This document shows, in pieces, positions 30,475-37,995 of a stretch of DNA of 64,000 nt (within the stretch, counting starts at the first letter, position 1; each line of letters begins with the position of its first letter). A program made the position numbers and the translations under genes. This DNA comes from Spongiimicrobium salis (GTDB taxonomy: Bacteria; Bacteroidota; Bacteroidia; Flavobacteriales; Flavobacteriaceae). Where the stretch lies: contig NZ_JBHEQA010000002.1 of NCBI RefSeq assembly GCF_043678055.1, forward strand, positions 1,207,388 to 1,271,387, read 5' to 3'. Below the pieces are notes generated by a model that saw only the letters and a list, made by a program, of their open reading frames with translations, had not been told where the DNA came from and did not search any database.

Positions 30475-30662
30475 AAAAAGCAATAACCTTCCTATCCAAC
30501 AAATGGACTTTCTTGGTATCTGGAATAATCACTTCAATATTAGTTTGGTTGAAGCTAGAGCATATCTACAATAACACAATATTGATACTGATCTTTTGTG
30601 TTATATTTCATTTAAGTCTTTTTGTAAACGCTGTAAAAATAGTAGTCAAACATTTAAAATAA
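30471..30662 (+). CDS. Two-span membrane protein, 63 aa
   Basis: Two hydrophobic helices (residues about 11-26 and 33-54) with basic flanks. Starts MKKAITFLSNKWTFLVSGII. Function unknown; coupled to its upstream gene by ATGA. Confidence 0.5.
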   Translation: MKKAITFLSNKWTFLVSGIITSILVWLKLEHIYNNTILILIFCVIFHLSLFVNAVKIVVKHLK

Positions 30663-30663
30663 A

Positions 30664-30864
30664 ATGAAACTACCCCCTTTACATCGCGTTCGCGGAATAA
30701 AGGTTTACCTTTCATCAGAACAGGTAGGGTACATTATGAACAAAAGTTCCAGGTGGGTAAGAGATAATAGAGCTCTATTTGAACACAAACGAAAAGGGGA
30801 AAAGATCTGGCAATTTGAATTGTCCTCAGTCCTGGAATATCATTTTAAATGCGAATTATCTTAA
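30664..30864 (+). CDS. Xis-like HTH protein, 66 aa
   Basis: VYLSSEQVGYIMNKSSRWVR followed by FEHKRKGEKIWQFELSSVLE resembles the winged helix of MerR/Xis-type excisionase proteins. It is the last gene of the rightward operon and overlaps the convergent integrase gene by 20 bases. A role as recombination directionality factor is inferred from fold and place. Confidence 0.6.
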   Translation: MKLPPLHRVRGIKVYLSSEQVGYIMNKSSRWVRDNRALFEHKRKGEKIWQFELSSVLEYHFKCELS

Positions 30865-31954
30865 TATGGGCTTCATCGACCACTTTTTGCGGGAATTCAT
30901 TTGTATATATGCTTGTTGTTGTCTTTCTTACATGCCCCACTATTTGGGCTGTTATCCTTTCATCTATAAGTAACTGCTGCGCTCTATCTATAAACGTATA
31001 CCTTGCCCCTTTTGGCCTTAACTCTACACTTATGCCCATTTCCCTACAATGCACCCTAAAACGCCTTGCAAAGTTACCCATAAATGTTTTATAGTTCCTA
31101 TATTTAAATATTGGGACTAAATAGGGTTTGCAATGATAGGTTTTCAATATCTCTAGTGCTGCATCCGGTATTACGTTAGAACAAAAAGTATTTGAATTTC
31201 CCTTATCCCTATTAAAATTTATTCTTCCATTGGCTACATGCCTATCATATCTAAGTTTTGACAGTACTTCGGGATCTATGCCGCCTAGATAAAACATAAG
31301 TAGCCAATAGTTTCTATAATCGTTTCTTGTGCCTTTTAAGTGGGCTTGCTGTAATATTTCGATATCTGCAGTAGTAGCTGTAATATTTTTCTTTTGCGGA
31401 ATGTTTACCGTTATTCCACTGAAAGGATTATCATTGTTGCTTATTTTGTTGAATACGGATTTTAGTGAACGGATATAGGAATCAACGCCCCTTGGACTTC
31501 TTCCAGACCTTAAAAGGGTATTTTTGTACCGTTCTATAAATTTTTTATCAATGTCGTTTATCTTGATATCCGGATAGAATTTATTGAACGACTTTAGAGC
31601 GCTCCATCTTGTATCATATTCTTTGACTTCCTGCAATCCCCTTTCGAAGAAACTTTCACTATAATTACGGAACAATAATTTTTTCGCTTCGTCGAAATCA
31701 ATATTTCTTTTGGTGCTTTCCAGGATAATATTGGCGATTTTACCTTTCAGCTGTTGTACATATTCAAAAAGATTGTAATAATCGGGGTGTTTCTTATTTG
31801 GACATTGTAGGGCCTTGTTCCAATGGATATCTTTTGATCGATATTTGGTATAAACTCTTTTTTCACTATAATTGTTGGACATATAGACTATGATGGGATG
31901 CCCTTCAATGGTTTCCCTTTTCTTCGCCCTGTCCAATGAAATGGTCAGTTTCAT
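30845..31954 (-). CDS. int: Tyrosine integrase
   Basis: Site-specific recombinase, 369 aa. An N-terminal arm-binding part is followed by a SAM-like core-binding domain (about residues 100-190). The catalytic domain shows the RYTFIDRAQQLLIDERITAQ segment, VGH and the nucleophile in TTTSIYTNEF. The position usually holding His before the second Arg is Lys (PKGARYTF), as in other divergent Bacteroidota phage integrases. It is adjacent to tRNA-Arg(UCU), the probable attachment target. Confidence 0.9.
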   Translation of the reverse strand: MKLTISLDRAKKRETIEGHPIIVYMSNNYSEKRVYTKYRSKDIHWNKALQCPNKKHPDYYNLFEYVQQLKGKIANIILESTKRNIDFDEAKKLLFRNYSESFFERGLQEVKEYDTRWSALKSFNKFYPDIKINDIDKKFIERYKNTLLRSGRSPRGVDSYIRSLKSVFNKISNNDNPFSGITVNIPQKKNITATTADIEILQQAHLKGTRNDYRNYWLLMFYLGGIDPEVLSKLRYDRHVANGRINFNRDKGNSNTFCSNVIPDAALEILKTYHCKPYLVPIFKYRNYKTFMGNFARRFRVHCREMGISVELRPKGARYTFIDRAQQLLIDERITAQIVGHVRKTTTSIYTNEFPQKVVDEAHIKIIRI

Positions 31955-31961
31955 AGACGTT

Positions 31962-31986
31962 ATTGTATCGGAATTGTATCGGAATT
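31962..31986. repeat. Tandem TTGTATCGGAA repeats beside int
   Basis: TTGTATCGGAA occurs twice in direct succession with an 11-base period, directly before the integrase start. One helical turn spacing suggests arm-type binding sites for Int or an operator controlling it. Confidence 0.45.
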
Positions 31987-32047
31987 ATTTCCTAAAACTA
32001 AGCAATTTGTGGAAATAAACAAGGATTCACAAAATATAAAAAACTAA

Positions 32048-32071
32048 AAAACCCCGTATTACCGGGGTTTA
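32048..32071 (-). terminator. Terminator after tRNA-Arg
   Basis: AAACCCCG/CGGGGTTT-type stem around a short TATTAC loop, followed by a T-rich stretch on the minus strand. It lies between the tRNA 3' end and the integrase gene and, if the tRNA is the attachment site, is prophage-derived. Confidence 0.6.
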
Positions 32072-32077
32072 TTGTAG

Positions 32078-32151
32078 TGATCGCGATAGGATTCGAACCT
32101 ATGACCGTCTGCTTAGAAGGCAGATGCTCTATCCAGCTGAGCTACGCGACC
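32078..32151 (-). tRNA. tRNA-Arg(UCU), probable phage attachment site
   Basis: Acceptor GGTCGCG pairs with CGCGATC (one G-U), and the anticodon loop in CTGCCTTCTAAGCAG carries TCT. The T arm is ATAGG-TTCGAAT-CCTAT and the discriminator is A. Its 3' end faces the integrase gene about 120 bases away. The minus-strand order is Ser, Pro, Arg. Confidence 0.93.
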
Positions 32152-32169
32152 CATACCATTTCAGTATAA

Positions 32170-32199
32170 AATAAAAAACCGAACCTAAGTCCGGTTTTT
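32170..32199 (-). terminator. Hairpin between tRNA-Pro and tRNA-Arg
   Basis: AAAAACCGGACTTAGGTTCG in the minus-strand reading closes on GGTTTTTT, a stem with a T run that could terminate or process the tRNA transcript. Confidence 0.55.
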
Positions 32200-32200
32200 G

Positions 32201-32275
32201 TCGGGGTGGCAGGATTCGAACCTGCGACCTCCGCGTCCCAAACGCGGCGCGATAACCGGGCTACGCTACACCCCG
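32201..32275 (-). tRNA. tRNA-Pro(UGG)
   Basis: Acceptor CGGGGTG/CACCCCG and T arm GCAGG-TTCGAAT-CCTGC. The anticodon stem and loop in CCGCGTTTGGGACGCGG carry TGG, and the discriminator is A. Confidence 0.93.
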
Positions 32276-32318
32276 AATGATAACTTATTTCATTAAGTTA
32301 TATCAATAAATTAAAAAG

Positions 32319-32402
32319 CGGAGAGACTGGGACTCGAACCCAGGCGACAGTTACCCGTCGACAGATTAGCAATCTGCTCCGTTACCACTCCGGCACCTCT
32401 CC
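32319..32402 (-). tRNA. tRNA-Ser(GCU)
   Basis: Acceptor GGAGAGG/TCTCTCC with one G-U. The anticodon stem-loop CAGATTGCTAATCTG carries GCT. A long variable arm and discriminator G are typical of tRNA-Ser. Confidence 0.93.
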
Positions 32403-32438
32403 TAGAATTTTAATGAACTTGCATTAAAAATGCGGATG

Positions 32439-32469
32439 CAAATGTACCCTTTCATTACTAAGAATACAA
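32439..32469 (-). promoter_or_regulatory. Promoter of the tRNA cluster
   Basis: On the minus strand TTG (32467-32469), 20 bases, then TACATTTG (32439-32446) is a strong Bacteroidota promoter about 40 bases before tRNA-Ser. Confidence 0.65.
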
Positions 32470-32513
32470 CTTTTTTTTACTTTTTTGAGCTAATTTTTAT
32501 TTCAACTCCCCTA

Positions 32514-34565
32514 CTATTCTGGATACTCGACTCTTAGGTGGTAAATATTGGTCAGCTTTTGCTTTAGAATTTTCTTGACCGCTTCAATTTCCTTGAAAGT
32601 AATATCCGCATTTAAAAACTGATTGGCCTGCATTTGTCCGGCAATAATCTTATTTACAAAATCATTGATGATGACAAAAGTAGGATTCTTTAAACTCTTG
32701 GAAGCGGCTTCTATGGCATCGGCCATCATTAAAATTGCAGTTTCTTTGGAAAAGGGAATTGGCCCCGGATATCTAAAGTCATCAGCCTTTACTTCTTCTT
32801 CCAATTCTTGTTGTTTCTTATAAAAATAGAACACCAAACTGGTCCCGTGATGTACCCGGATAAAATCGATAACGCGATCGGGCAATTTATTTTTTCGCGC
32901 TATTTCGATTCCCTCAATGACATGGTCAATAATAATCTTGGCGCTCTCCTTAGGAGGCAACTCATCATGAGGGTTTACATTGGTCACCTGATTCTCTGTA
33001 AAATAGGTAGGATTGTTCATTTTCCCAATATCGTGATACAAGGCCCCAACTCGGACTAACATGGAATTTGCCCCTATTTCATTGGCAGCGGCTTCTGCCA
33101 AATTAGCCACCTGTAGGGAATGATGAAAAGTCCCTGGCGCTTTATTGGACAATTCTTTCAATAGCTTGGAATTGGTATCGGAAAGTTCCAAGAGGGAAAC
33201 ATCGGAGACCAGTCCAAATATTTTCTCGTAAATATAGATCAAAGGCTGCGCAAATAGGGTAATCATGCCATTGAGCAGGAAGAAACCAAAAGTGAGCCAT
33301 TCTATATTTCTGATATTCCCTTCGTGGATGACATGAAACGCAAAATATCCAATAATGTATATCAGGGTAATCTGTCCAATGGAAATAAAGAGGTTTGCAC
33401 GTTTGTACAACTCGGACACACTCAAAATAGTTACAATTCCTGCAATGATCTGAAGAAAAATGTATTCAAAGCTATTCGGCACCACAAACCCTAAAATCAA
33501 TACGGTGAGGACATGTACATATAATCCTAATCGGGCATCAAAAAAGGTTTTCAAAATCAATGGTAAAATGCACAAGGGCACTACAAAAACATACGTTTCA
33601 TTGTACTTTACTACTAAAGTGGTCAAAAATACCATCAGCAGAATATTGAAGAAAATAAAGGTGACTTTAGTATTATTATCATAAATATCTTTCCGATATC
33701 GTTTTAAAAACAGAAACAACATCATCAATACCAAGGCGACCAAAACGGCATAGCCAGAAAGAATAAAATAGACATTCTCAGTAGTCCACAAGGCCGATTC
33801 ATATTCCTCTTTTAAGGAATTGAGCATATTGTAATTGGACGCTTCCACCACCTCACCTTTCGCTATGATCAATTTCCCCTCCTCTACATTTCCACGGGTG
33901 TAGGAAATTTTGGCCAATTCTGCTTCCCGTTCTTTTTCCGATAATTGGCGATCATAACTTACGTTGGTTTCCAAAATATCGGAAAACAGGTTTTTATAGA
34001 TGGGCCAAAACTCTGCCAAAGCATTTTGCCGCAATTGTTTGCGAATATACTGTCCTACATCTTCAAAAACGTAGAGCTCCTCTTTTTCAATAAGAATGGC
34101 TTCGTTGTTTTTATATAGATAGAGTTCTTCATTCGTATTGCGATCTATTACTTCTCGCGCAACAATACCATAAATGTATAAAGACTCAAGAATATCTTCC
34201 CCGGCTATCCTAAGCGTTTCCCGCTGCGATGCGTCACTGTTTTCATCCGTGAAAAAGCTTGGGAACTTATTGGAAAAGTTCGAAAACACGCTAGTGGCAA
34301 CAGCATTGTCATAGGCATAATACGCAATCTGATTTTGTTGGATCTCCAAACGTTCCTGAGCAACTTCCTCGGCGCTCTTCTTAATGGAAAAATCAAAAGG
34401 GGCATATAGGTTTTCATACTGCCACGGTTTTCCTTTGGAAAATTCATATTTGAACTTTCCTCCCTTCGGGAAAAAGAAGACAATGAGAAATAAGGTGGAC
34501 AGGTAGAGAAAGTACTTATAAACAAGCGATTGATTTGTATATAACCTATCTAAAAATTTTCGCAT
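32514..34565 (-). CDS. PgpH-like 7TMR-HD membrane phosphohydrolase
   Basis: 683 aa. An N-terminal helix, an extracellular domain (about residues 40-260), seven predicted membrane helices (270-465) and a cytoplasmic HD domain. The metal site includes HHSLQVANLAEAAANEIG, GALYHDIGKMNNPTYF and the later RVHHGTSL. Members of this family hydrolyse cyclic di-AMP to pApA (established for Listeria PgpH). The length and domain order match. Divergent from the thiolase gene. Confidence 0.88.
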   Translation of the reverse strand: MRKFLDRLYTNQSLVYKYFLYLSTLFLIVFFFPKGGKFKYEFSKGKPWQYENLYAPFDFSIKKSAEEVAQERLEIQQNQIAYYAYDNAVATSVFSNFSNKFPSFFTDENSDASQRETLRIAGEDILESLYIYGIVAREVIDRNTNEELYLYKNNEAILIEKEELYVFEDVGQYIRKQLRQNALAEFWPIYKNLFSDILETNVSYDRQLSEKEREAELAKISYTRGNVEEGKLIIAKGEVVEASNYNMLNSLKEEYESALWTTENVYFILSGYAVLVALVLMMLFLFLKRYRKDIYDNNTKVTFIFFNILLMVFLTTLVVKYNETYVFVVPLCILPLILKTFFDARLGLYVHVLTVLILGFVVPNSFEYIFLQIIAGIVTILSVSELYKRANLFISIGQITLIYIIGYFAFHVIHEGNIRNIEWLTFGFFLLNGMITLFAQPLIYIYEKIFGLVSDVSLLELSDTNSKLLKELSNKAPGTFHHSLQVANLAEAAANEIGANSMLVRVGALYHDIGKMNNPTYFTENQVTNVNPHDELPPKESAKIIIDHVIEGIEIARKNKLPDRVIDFIRVHHGTSLVFYFYKKQQELEEEVKADDFRYPGPIPFSKETAILMMADAIEAASKSLKNPTFVIINDFVNKIIAGQMQANQFLNADITFKEIEAVKKILKQKLTNIYHLRVEYPE

Positions 34566-34633
34566 ATGGCAGGTATCTACACCAAAAATAGAAAAATATA
34601 TATTTAAAAAGGGCTTTTACTGTTCAGAAGCAT

Positions 34634-34662
34634 TTGCATTGCACTTTAATTTATTAATTTCG
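34634..34662 (+). promoter_or_regulatory. Promoter of the thiolase gene
   Basis: TTG (34634-34636), 18 bases, then TAATTTCG (34655-34662), 27 bases before the ATG. Confidence 0.45.
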
Positions 34663-34688
34663 CAGCATTAAAAATATCATTTGTTATT

Positions 34689-35864
34689 ATGAAGAAAGTG
34701 GTCATCGTATCCGTTGCTAGAACTCCTATAGGAAGTTTTATGGGAAGTTTATCCAGTATATCCGCACCAAAGCTTGGTGCAACAGCTATAAAAGGTGCTT
34801 TAGATAAAATTAATCTAAAACCTGAACTTGTTGAGGAAGTCCTCATGGGCAATGTTGTTCAGGCAGGTACCGGACAGGCCCCAGCAAGACAGGCTGCCAT
34901 TTATGCAGGTATTCCTGATACTGTGCCCTGTACTACGGTAAATAAAGTATGTGCCTCTGGAATGAAATCGGTAATGATGGCCGCACAATCCATTGCCTTG
35001 GGAGATACTTCTATTGTAGTTGCCGGAGGAATGGAGAATATGAGTCTCATTCCACATTATGTACACCTAAGAAAAGGGCATAAATTTGGTCCTTCCAGCT
35101 TTATTGATGGCATGCAAAAGGACGGCCTTGTAGATGCCTATGATGAGAATGCTATGGGAGTTTGTGCAGATGCCTGTGCCACGGAATATGAGTTCAGCCG
35201 TGAAGATCAAGATAATTATGCCATTCAATCCTATCAGCGATCCGCTGCAGCATGGGAAGCGGGGAAATTTGATAATGAAGTGGTCCCTGTGACCATCCCG
35301 CAACGCCGTGGTGAACCCATAGTGATGACTCAAGATGAAGAGTTCAAAAATGTAAAAATGGAAAAAATCCCGGCCTTACGACCTGCTTTTTCCAAAGATG
35401 GTACGGTTACTGCTGCAAATGCTTCCACGATAAATGATGGCGCTGCGGCTTTAGTATTAATGAGTGCCGAAAAAGCTGCCGAAATGGGATTAAAACCCCT
35501 TGCTACGGTAAAAAGTTATGCCGATGCCGCTCAAGAGCCTAAATGGTTTACCACCGCACCCGCCAAAGCTTTGCCAAGCGCTATTGATAAAGCCGGTATT
35601 GGTATTGATGATGTGGATTATTTTGAACTTAACGAAGCTTTTTCTGTTGTAGGCCTTGCCAATATGAAAATTCTTGGTCTTAACGATTCCAAGGTCAACG
35701 TCAATGGAGGCGCCGTATCCTTAGGACATCCCTTAGGTTGTTCCGGAGCCAGAATTCTAATTACGCTTTTAAGTGTTTTAGAACAGAATGATGGTAAAAT
35801 AGGAGCAGCAGGAATTTGTAATGGCGGTGGAGGTGCTTCAGCCGTTGTGTTGGAAAGAGAATAA
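34689..35864 (+). CDS. Acetyl-CoA C-acyltransferase (thiolase)
   Basis: 391 aa, biosynthetic-thiolase type that condenses or cleaves acetoacetyl-CoA. The nucleophilic Cys is in NKVCASGMKSVMMAAQ, followed by NEAF and GGAVSLGHPLGCSGARI with the catalytic His, and a C-terminal CNGGGGASA with the second catalytic Cys. The full length matches the family. It has its own promoter and is followed 20 bases later by the NlpC/P60 gene. Confidence 0.93.
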   Translation: MKKVVIVSVARTPIGSFMGSLSSISAPKLGATAIKGALDKINLKPELVEEVLMGNVVQAGTGQAPARQAAIYAGIPDTVPCTTVNKVCASGMKSVMMAAQSIALGDTSIVVAGGMENMSLIPHYVHLRKGHKFGPSSFIDGMQKDGLVDAYDENAMGVCADACATEYEFSREDQDNYAIQSYQRSAAAWEAGKFDNEVVPVTIPQRRGEPIVMTQDEEFKNVKMEKIPALRPAFSKDGTVTAANASTINDGAAALVLMSAEKAAEMGLKPLATVKSYADAAQEPKWFTTAPAKALPSAIDKAGIGIDDVDYFELNEAFSVVGLANMKILGLNDSKVNVNGGAVSLGHPLGCSGARILITLLSVLEQNDGKIGAAGICNGGGGASAVVLERE

Positions 35865-35883
35865 AAGCCCTTAGTGTAGTTCT

Positions 35884-36639
35884 ATGCAGTATGGTATCTG
35901 TCACCTAAGTGTTGTTCCCGTTCGATCTGTTGCAGATGATGCCAGTGAAATGGTGACCCAGTTATTGTACGGGGATCATTTTAAGGTCTTGGAACAACGA
36001 AAATTCTGGAGCAGAATACGTATTGCCTTTGATGGTTATGAAGGTTGGGTAAGTGCAAAACAATTTCAATTTATCACCGAAGAAGCGTATCAGGTTGCGG
36101 AGCAATCGGAGAACTCAAAATTTGTTTCGGATCTGGTTTCTTTTGCCAGTGCTAAAAATGATGTTTTGATTCCTATTCCCTTAGGGTCTTGTGTACAACA
36201 TACACAGCTTGTTTCCCACATTTTTGAAGGGAATCATACCTGTGGTATTCGATCCCGGGAAATTTTGATCGATACCGCATTACTGTACCTCAATAGTCCG
36301 TATTTATGGGGTGGAAAAACACCTTTTGGTATTGATTGTTCCGGATTTACCCAAATGGTCTACAAGATATGTGGATATGCATTATTGCGTGATGCACACC
36401 AACAAGCTACCCAAGGTGAAGCTTTAAGTTTTATTGAGGAAAGTGAAGCTGGGGATTTGGCCTTTTTTGACAACAATGAAGGGGTCATTGACCATGTTGG
36501 CATCATTATGCAAAATAATTATGTGGTGCATTGCCATGGAAAAGTACGGATCGACCGCATAGACCATACCGGAATCTTTAATACAGAAACTCGAAACTAC
36601 ACGCACAAGCTTCGGGTCATCAAGAAAATTATACCTTAA
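35884..36639 (+). CDS. NlpC/P60 peptidase with SH3-like domain
   Basis: 251 aa. The N-terminal ~80 residues form an SH3-like region (VRSVADDASEMVTQLLYGDH and GYEGWVSAKQF), and the C-terminal NlpC/P60 domain has its catalytic Cys in IDCSGFTQMVYKI and His in IDHVGIIM. The fold cleaves gamma-D-glutamyl-diamino acid bonds in peptidoglycan peptides. No clear signal peptide is visible at the start, so it may act on recycled peptides in the cytoplasm. Confidence 0.88.
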   Translation: MQYGICHLSVVPVRSVADDASEMVTQLLYGDHFKVLEQRKFWSRIRIAFDGYEGWVSAKQFQFITEEAYQVAEQSENSKFVSDLVSFASAKNDVLIPIPLGSCVQHTQLVSHIFEGNHTCGIRSREILIDTALLYLNSPYLWGGKTPFGIDCSGFTQMVYKICGYALLRDAHQQATQGEALSFIEESEAGDLAFFDNNEGVIDHVGIIMQNNYVVHCHGKVRIDRIDHTGIFNTETRNYTHKLRVIKKIIP

Positions 36640-36647
36640 TAAAAAAG

Positions 36648-36680
36648 AAAAGGCCCTTCATGCATGAAGGGCCTTTTTTA
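36648..36680. terminator. Bidirectional terminator
   Basis: AAAGGCCCTTCA pairs with TGAAGGGCCTTT and is flanked by T runs in both directions, between the convergent NlpC/P60 and TPR genes. Confidence 0.85.
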
Positions 36681-36698
36681 ATTCTTGTTTCAGGAAAT

Positions 36699-37958
36699 TT
36701 ATTCCCCTAACAACTTCTTGATTCTCAAAAAGTTTTCATTGTCTCCTAAAGCCCCATAAATGTTCTTTAATTGACTTAAAATTCCTTGATTGTCAGGGTT
36801 TTGTTTCAATGCTTCTTCCAAAACATTGGCACCAACCACAAAAAGGTCATCTTTTTTCTGCTTTAACTCGTCATATTTCTTTAAATCTGCTCTTGAAGTA
36901 CCCAATTCGTTCAACTGATCGATCAAAGCATTTCCTTCATTAATATAGGTGCTAGACAGGTTCAATTGTGCATTGATATATCCTGGGTTGATTTCCAAAG
37001 CTTTGTTATAAGCGGCTCTGGCCTCTTCCAAGTTTCCTTGTTCCATATTGATTACCCCAATATTGTACTGAAGATCGGCATTATCAGGAGCCATGGCACT
37101 AGCTTGTTCCATCATGGATTTAAAGGTATCCTTATCTCCCAATTTATAATGCAAATTGGCTTCGTTCAATACTAGGTTTACATCATCAGGGTTATCGGCT
37201 CTTGCATCTTTATAGGCTTCCAAAGCTTTTTCATCGTTTCCTGTCTGCGTATAAATCAAAGCAATATTCTTCACAATCTCGGCTTTTTTGGAAGCTGTCT
37301 TTACCTCTTTTGGATCATTATACGTTCCTGACTTTACCAAAAGATCACGCTGCTGCTTACTCATCTCCTCCACTTCATTGGTTTCAAGATTTACAGCGGT
37401 ATATTTCACTTCTCTTCCATCGTAGCCAAGATCTTTAAGCTCATTGTAGTACTTTAAGGCATCCTCGTAATTCTTAGCATTAACAGCGCTGCTCGCCGCA
37501 TAGTACAAGTAAATGGTATCTCTTTTACTAAGGTTATATCCCATGTACAATTTGGAAGCCGCTTGCTCAAACTTTTCGGCATTGGTATCCGCAACGGCAG
37601 AATTGATCAAATCTGTAGATAATCCTTGAAGCCCCGCTTGCGCTTGTTCTGTATACTTCTTTTTACCACTTTCCTCTATTGAAACCACTTCGTTAAAAGA
37701 AGCAATAGCAGTTTCAAAGGCAGCATCATCTCCTTTTTTGGCCAAATCTGCATATATTCTTCCTTTTAGGAAAGCGTACTGCGATTTTATTTTGGGGTCC
37801 GCTGCATCAATAAGCGAAGCAGCTCCTTCCAAAGCCGTCTTAGCAGAGGCGACATCCCCTTTTTTAAGGGCTTTCTCCGCTGCCTTTATCTCGCTCTTCT
37901 GAGAAAATCCTACTAAAGTGTAGGACATAGCTGCCAGTATTAAAATTTTAGTTTTCAT
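36699..37958 (-). CDS. Secreted TPR protein, 419 aa
   Basis: The start at 37958 (MKTKILILAAMSYTLVGFSQ) gives a signal peptide ending near SQ; the frame is open further upstream. The mature part is a series of tetratricopeptide repeats (for example YNIGVINMEQGNLEEARAAY and NKALEINPGYINAQLNLSST). TPR proteins of this type act as protein-protein scaffolds in the periplasm. The specific partner is unknown. It follows gyrA closely. Confidence 0.8.
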   Translation of the reverse strand: MKTKILILAAMSYTLVGFSQKSEIKAAEKALKKGDVASAKTALEGAASLIDAADPKIKSQYAFLKGRIYADLAKKGDDAAFETAIASFNEVVSIEESGKKKYTEQAQAGLQGLSTDLINSAVADTNAEKFEQAASKLYMGYNLSKRDTIYLYYAASSAVNAKNYEDALKYYNELKDLGYDGREVKYTAVNLETNEVEEMSKQQRDLLVKSGTYNDPKEVKTASKKAEIVKNIALIYTQTGNDEKALEAYKDARADNPDDVNLVLNEANLHYKLGDKDTFKSMMEQASAMAPDNADLQYNIGVINMEQGNLEEARAAYNKALEINPGYINAQLNLSSTYINEGNALIDQLNELGTSRADLKKYDELKQKKDDLFVVGANVLEEALKQNPDNQGILSQLKNIYGALGDNENFLRIKKLLGE

Positions 37959-37995
37959 CGTAATAATCAATTTTGAATTAGTGTTATAATCTTTG

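Larger units (their letters stand above)
1..32078. mobile_element. Prophage, right part (left end outside window)
   Basis: The phage identity is supported by terminase small and large subunits, NinB, NinG, a Rad52-like annealing protein, a DnaC-like loader, two HTH regulators, an Xis-like protein and a tyrosine integrase. The integrase gene is the last gene before tRNA-Arg(UCU), whose 3' end points into the element, the usual arrangement for integration into a tRNA gene. Leftward transcription ends in the packaging genes at the left edge, so head, tail and lysis genes should lie to the left of base 1. No second copy of the tRNA 3' end was seen within the window, consistent with the other attachment site being outside. 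Confidence 0.9.
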
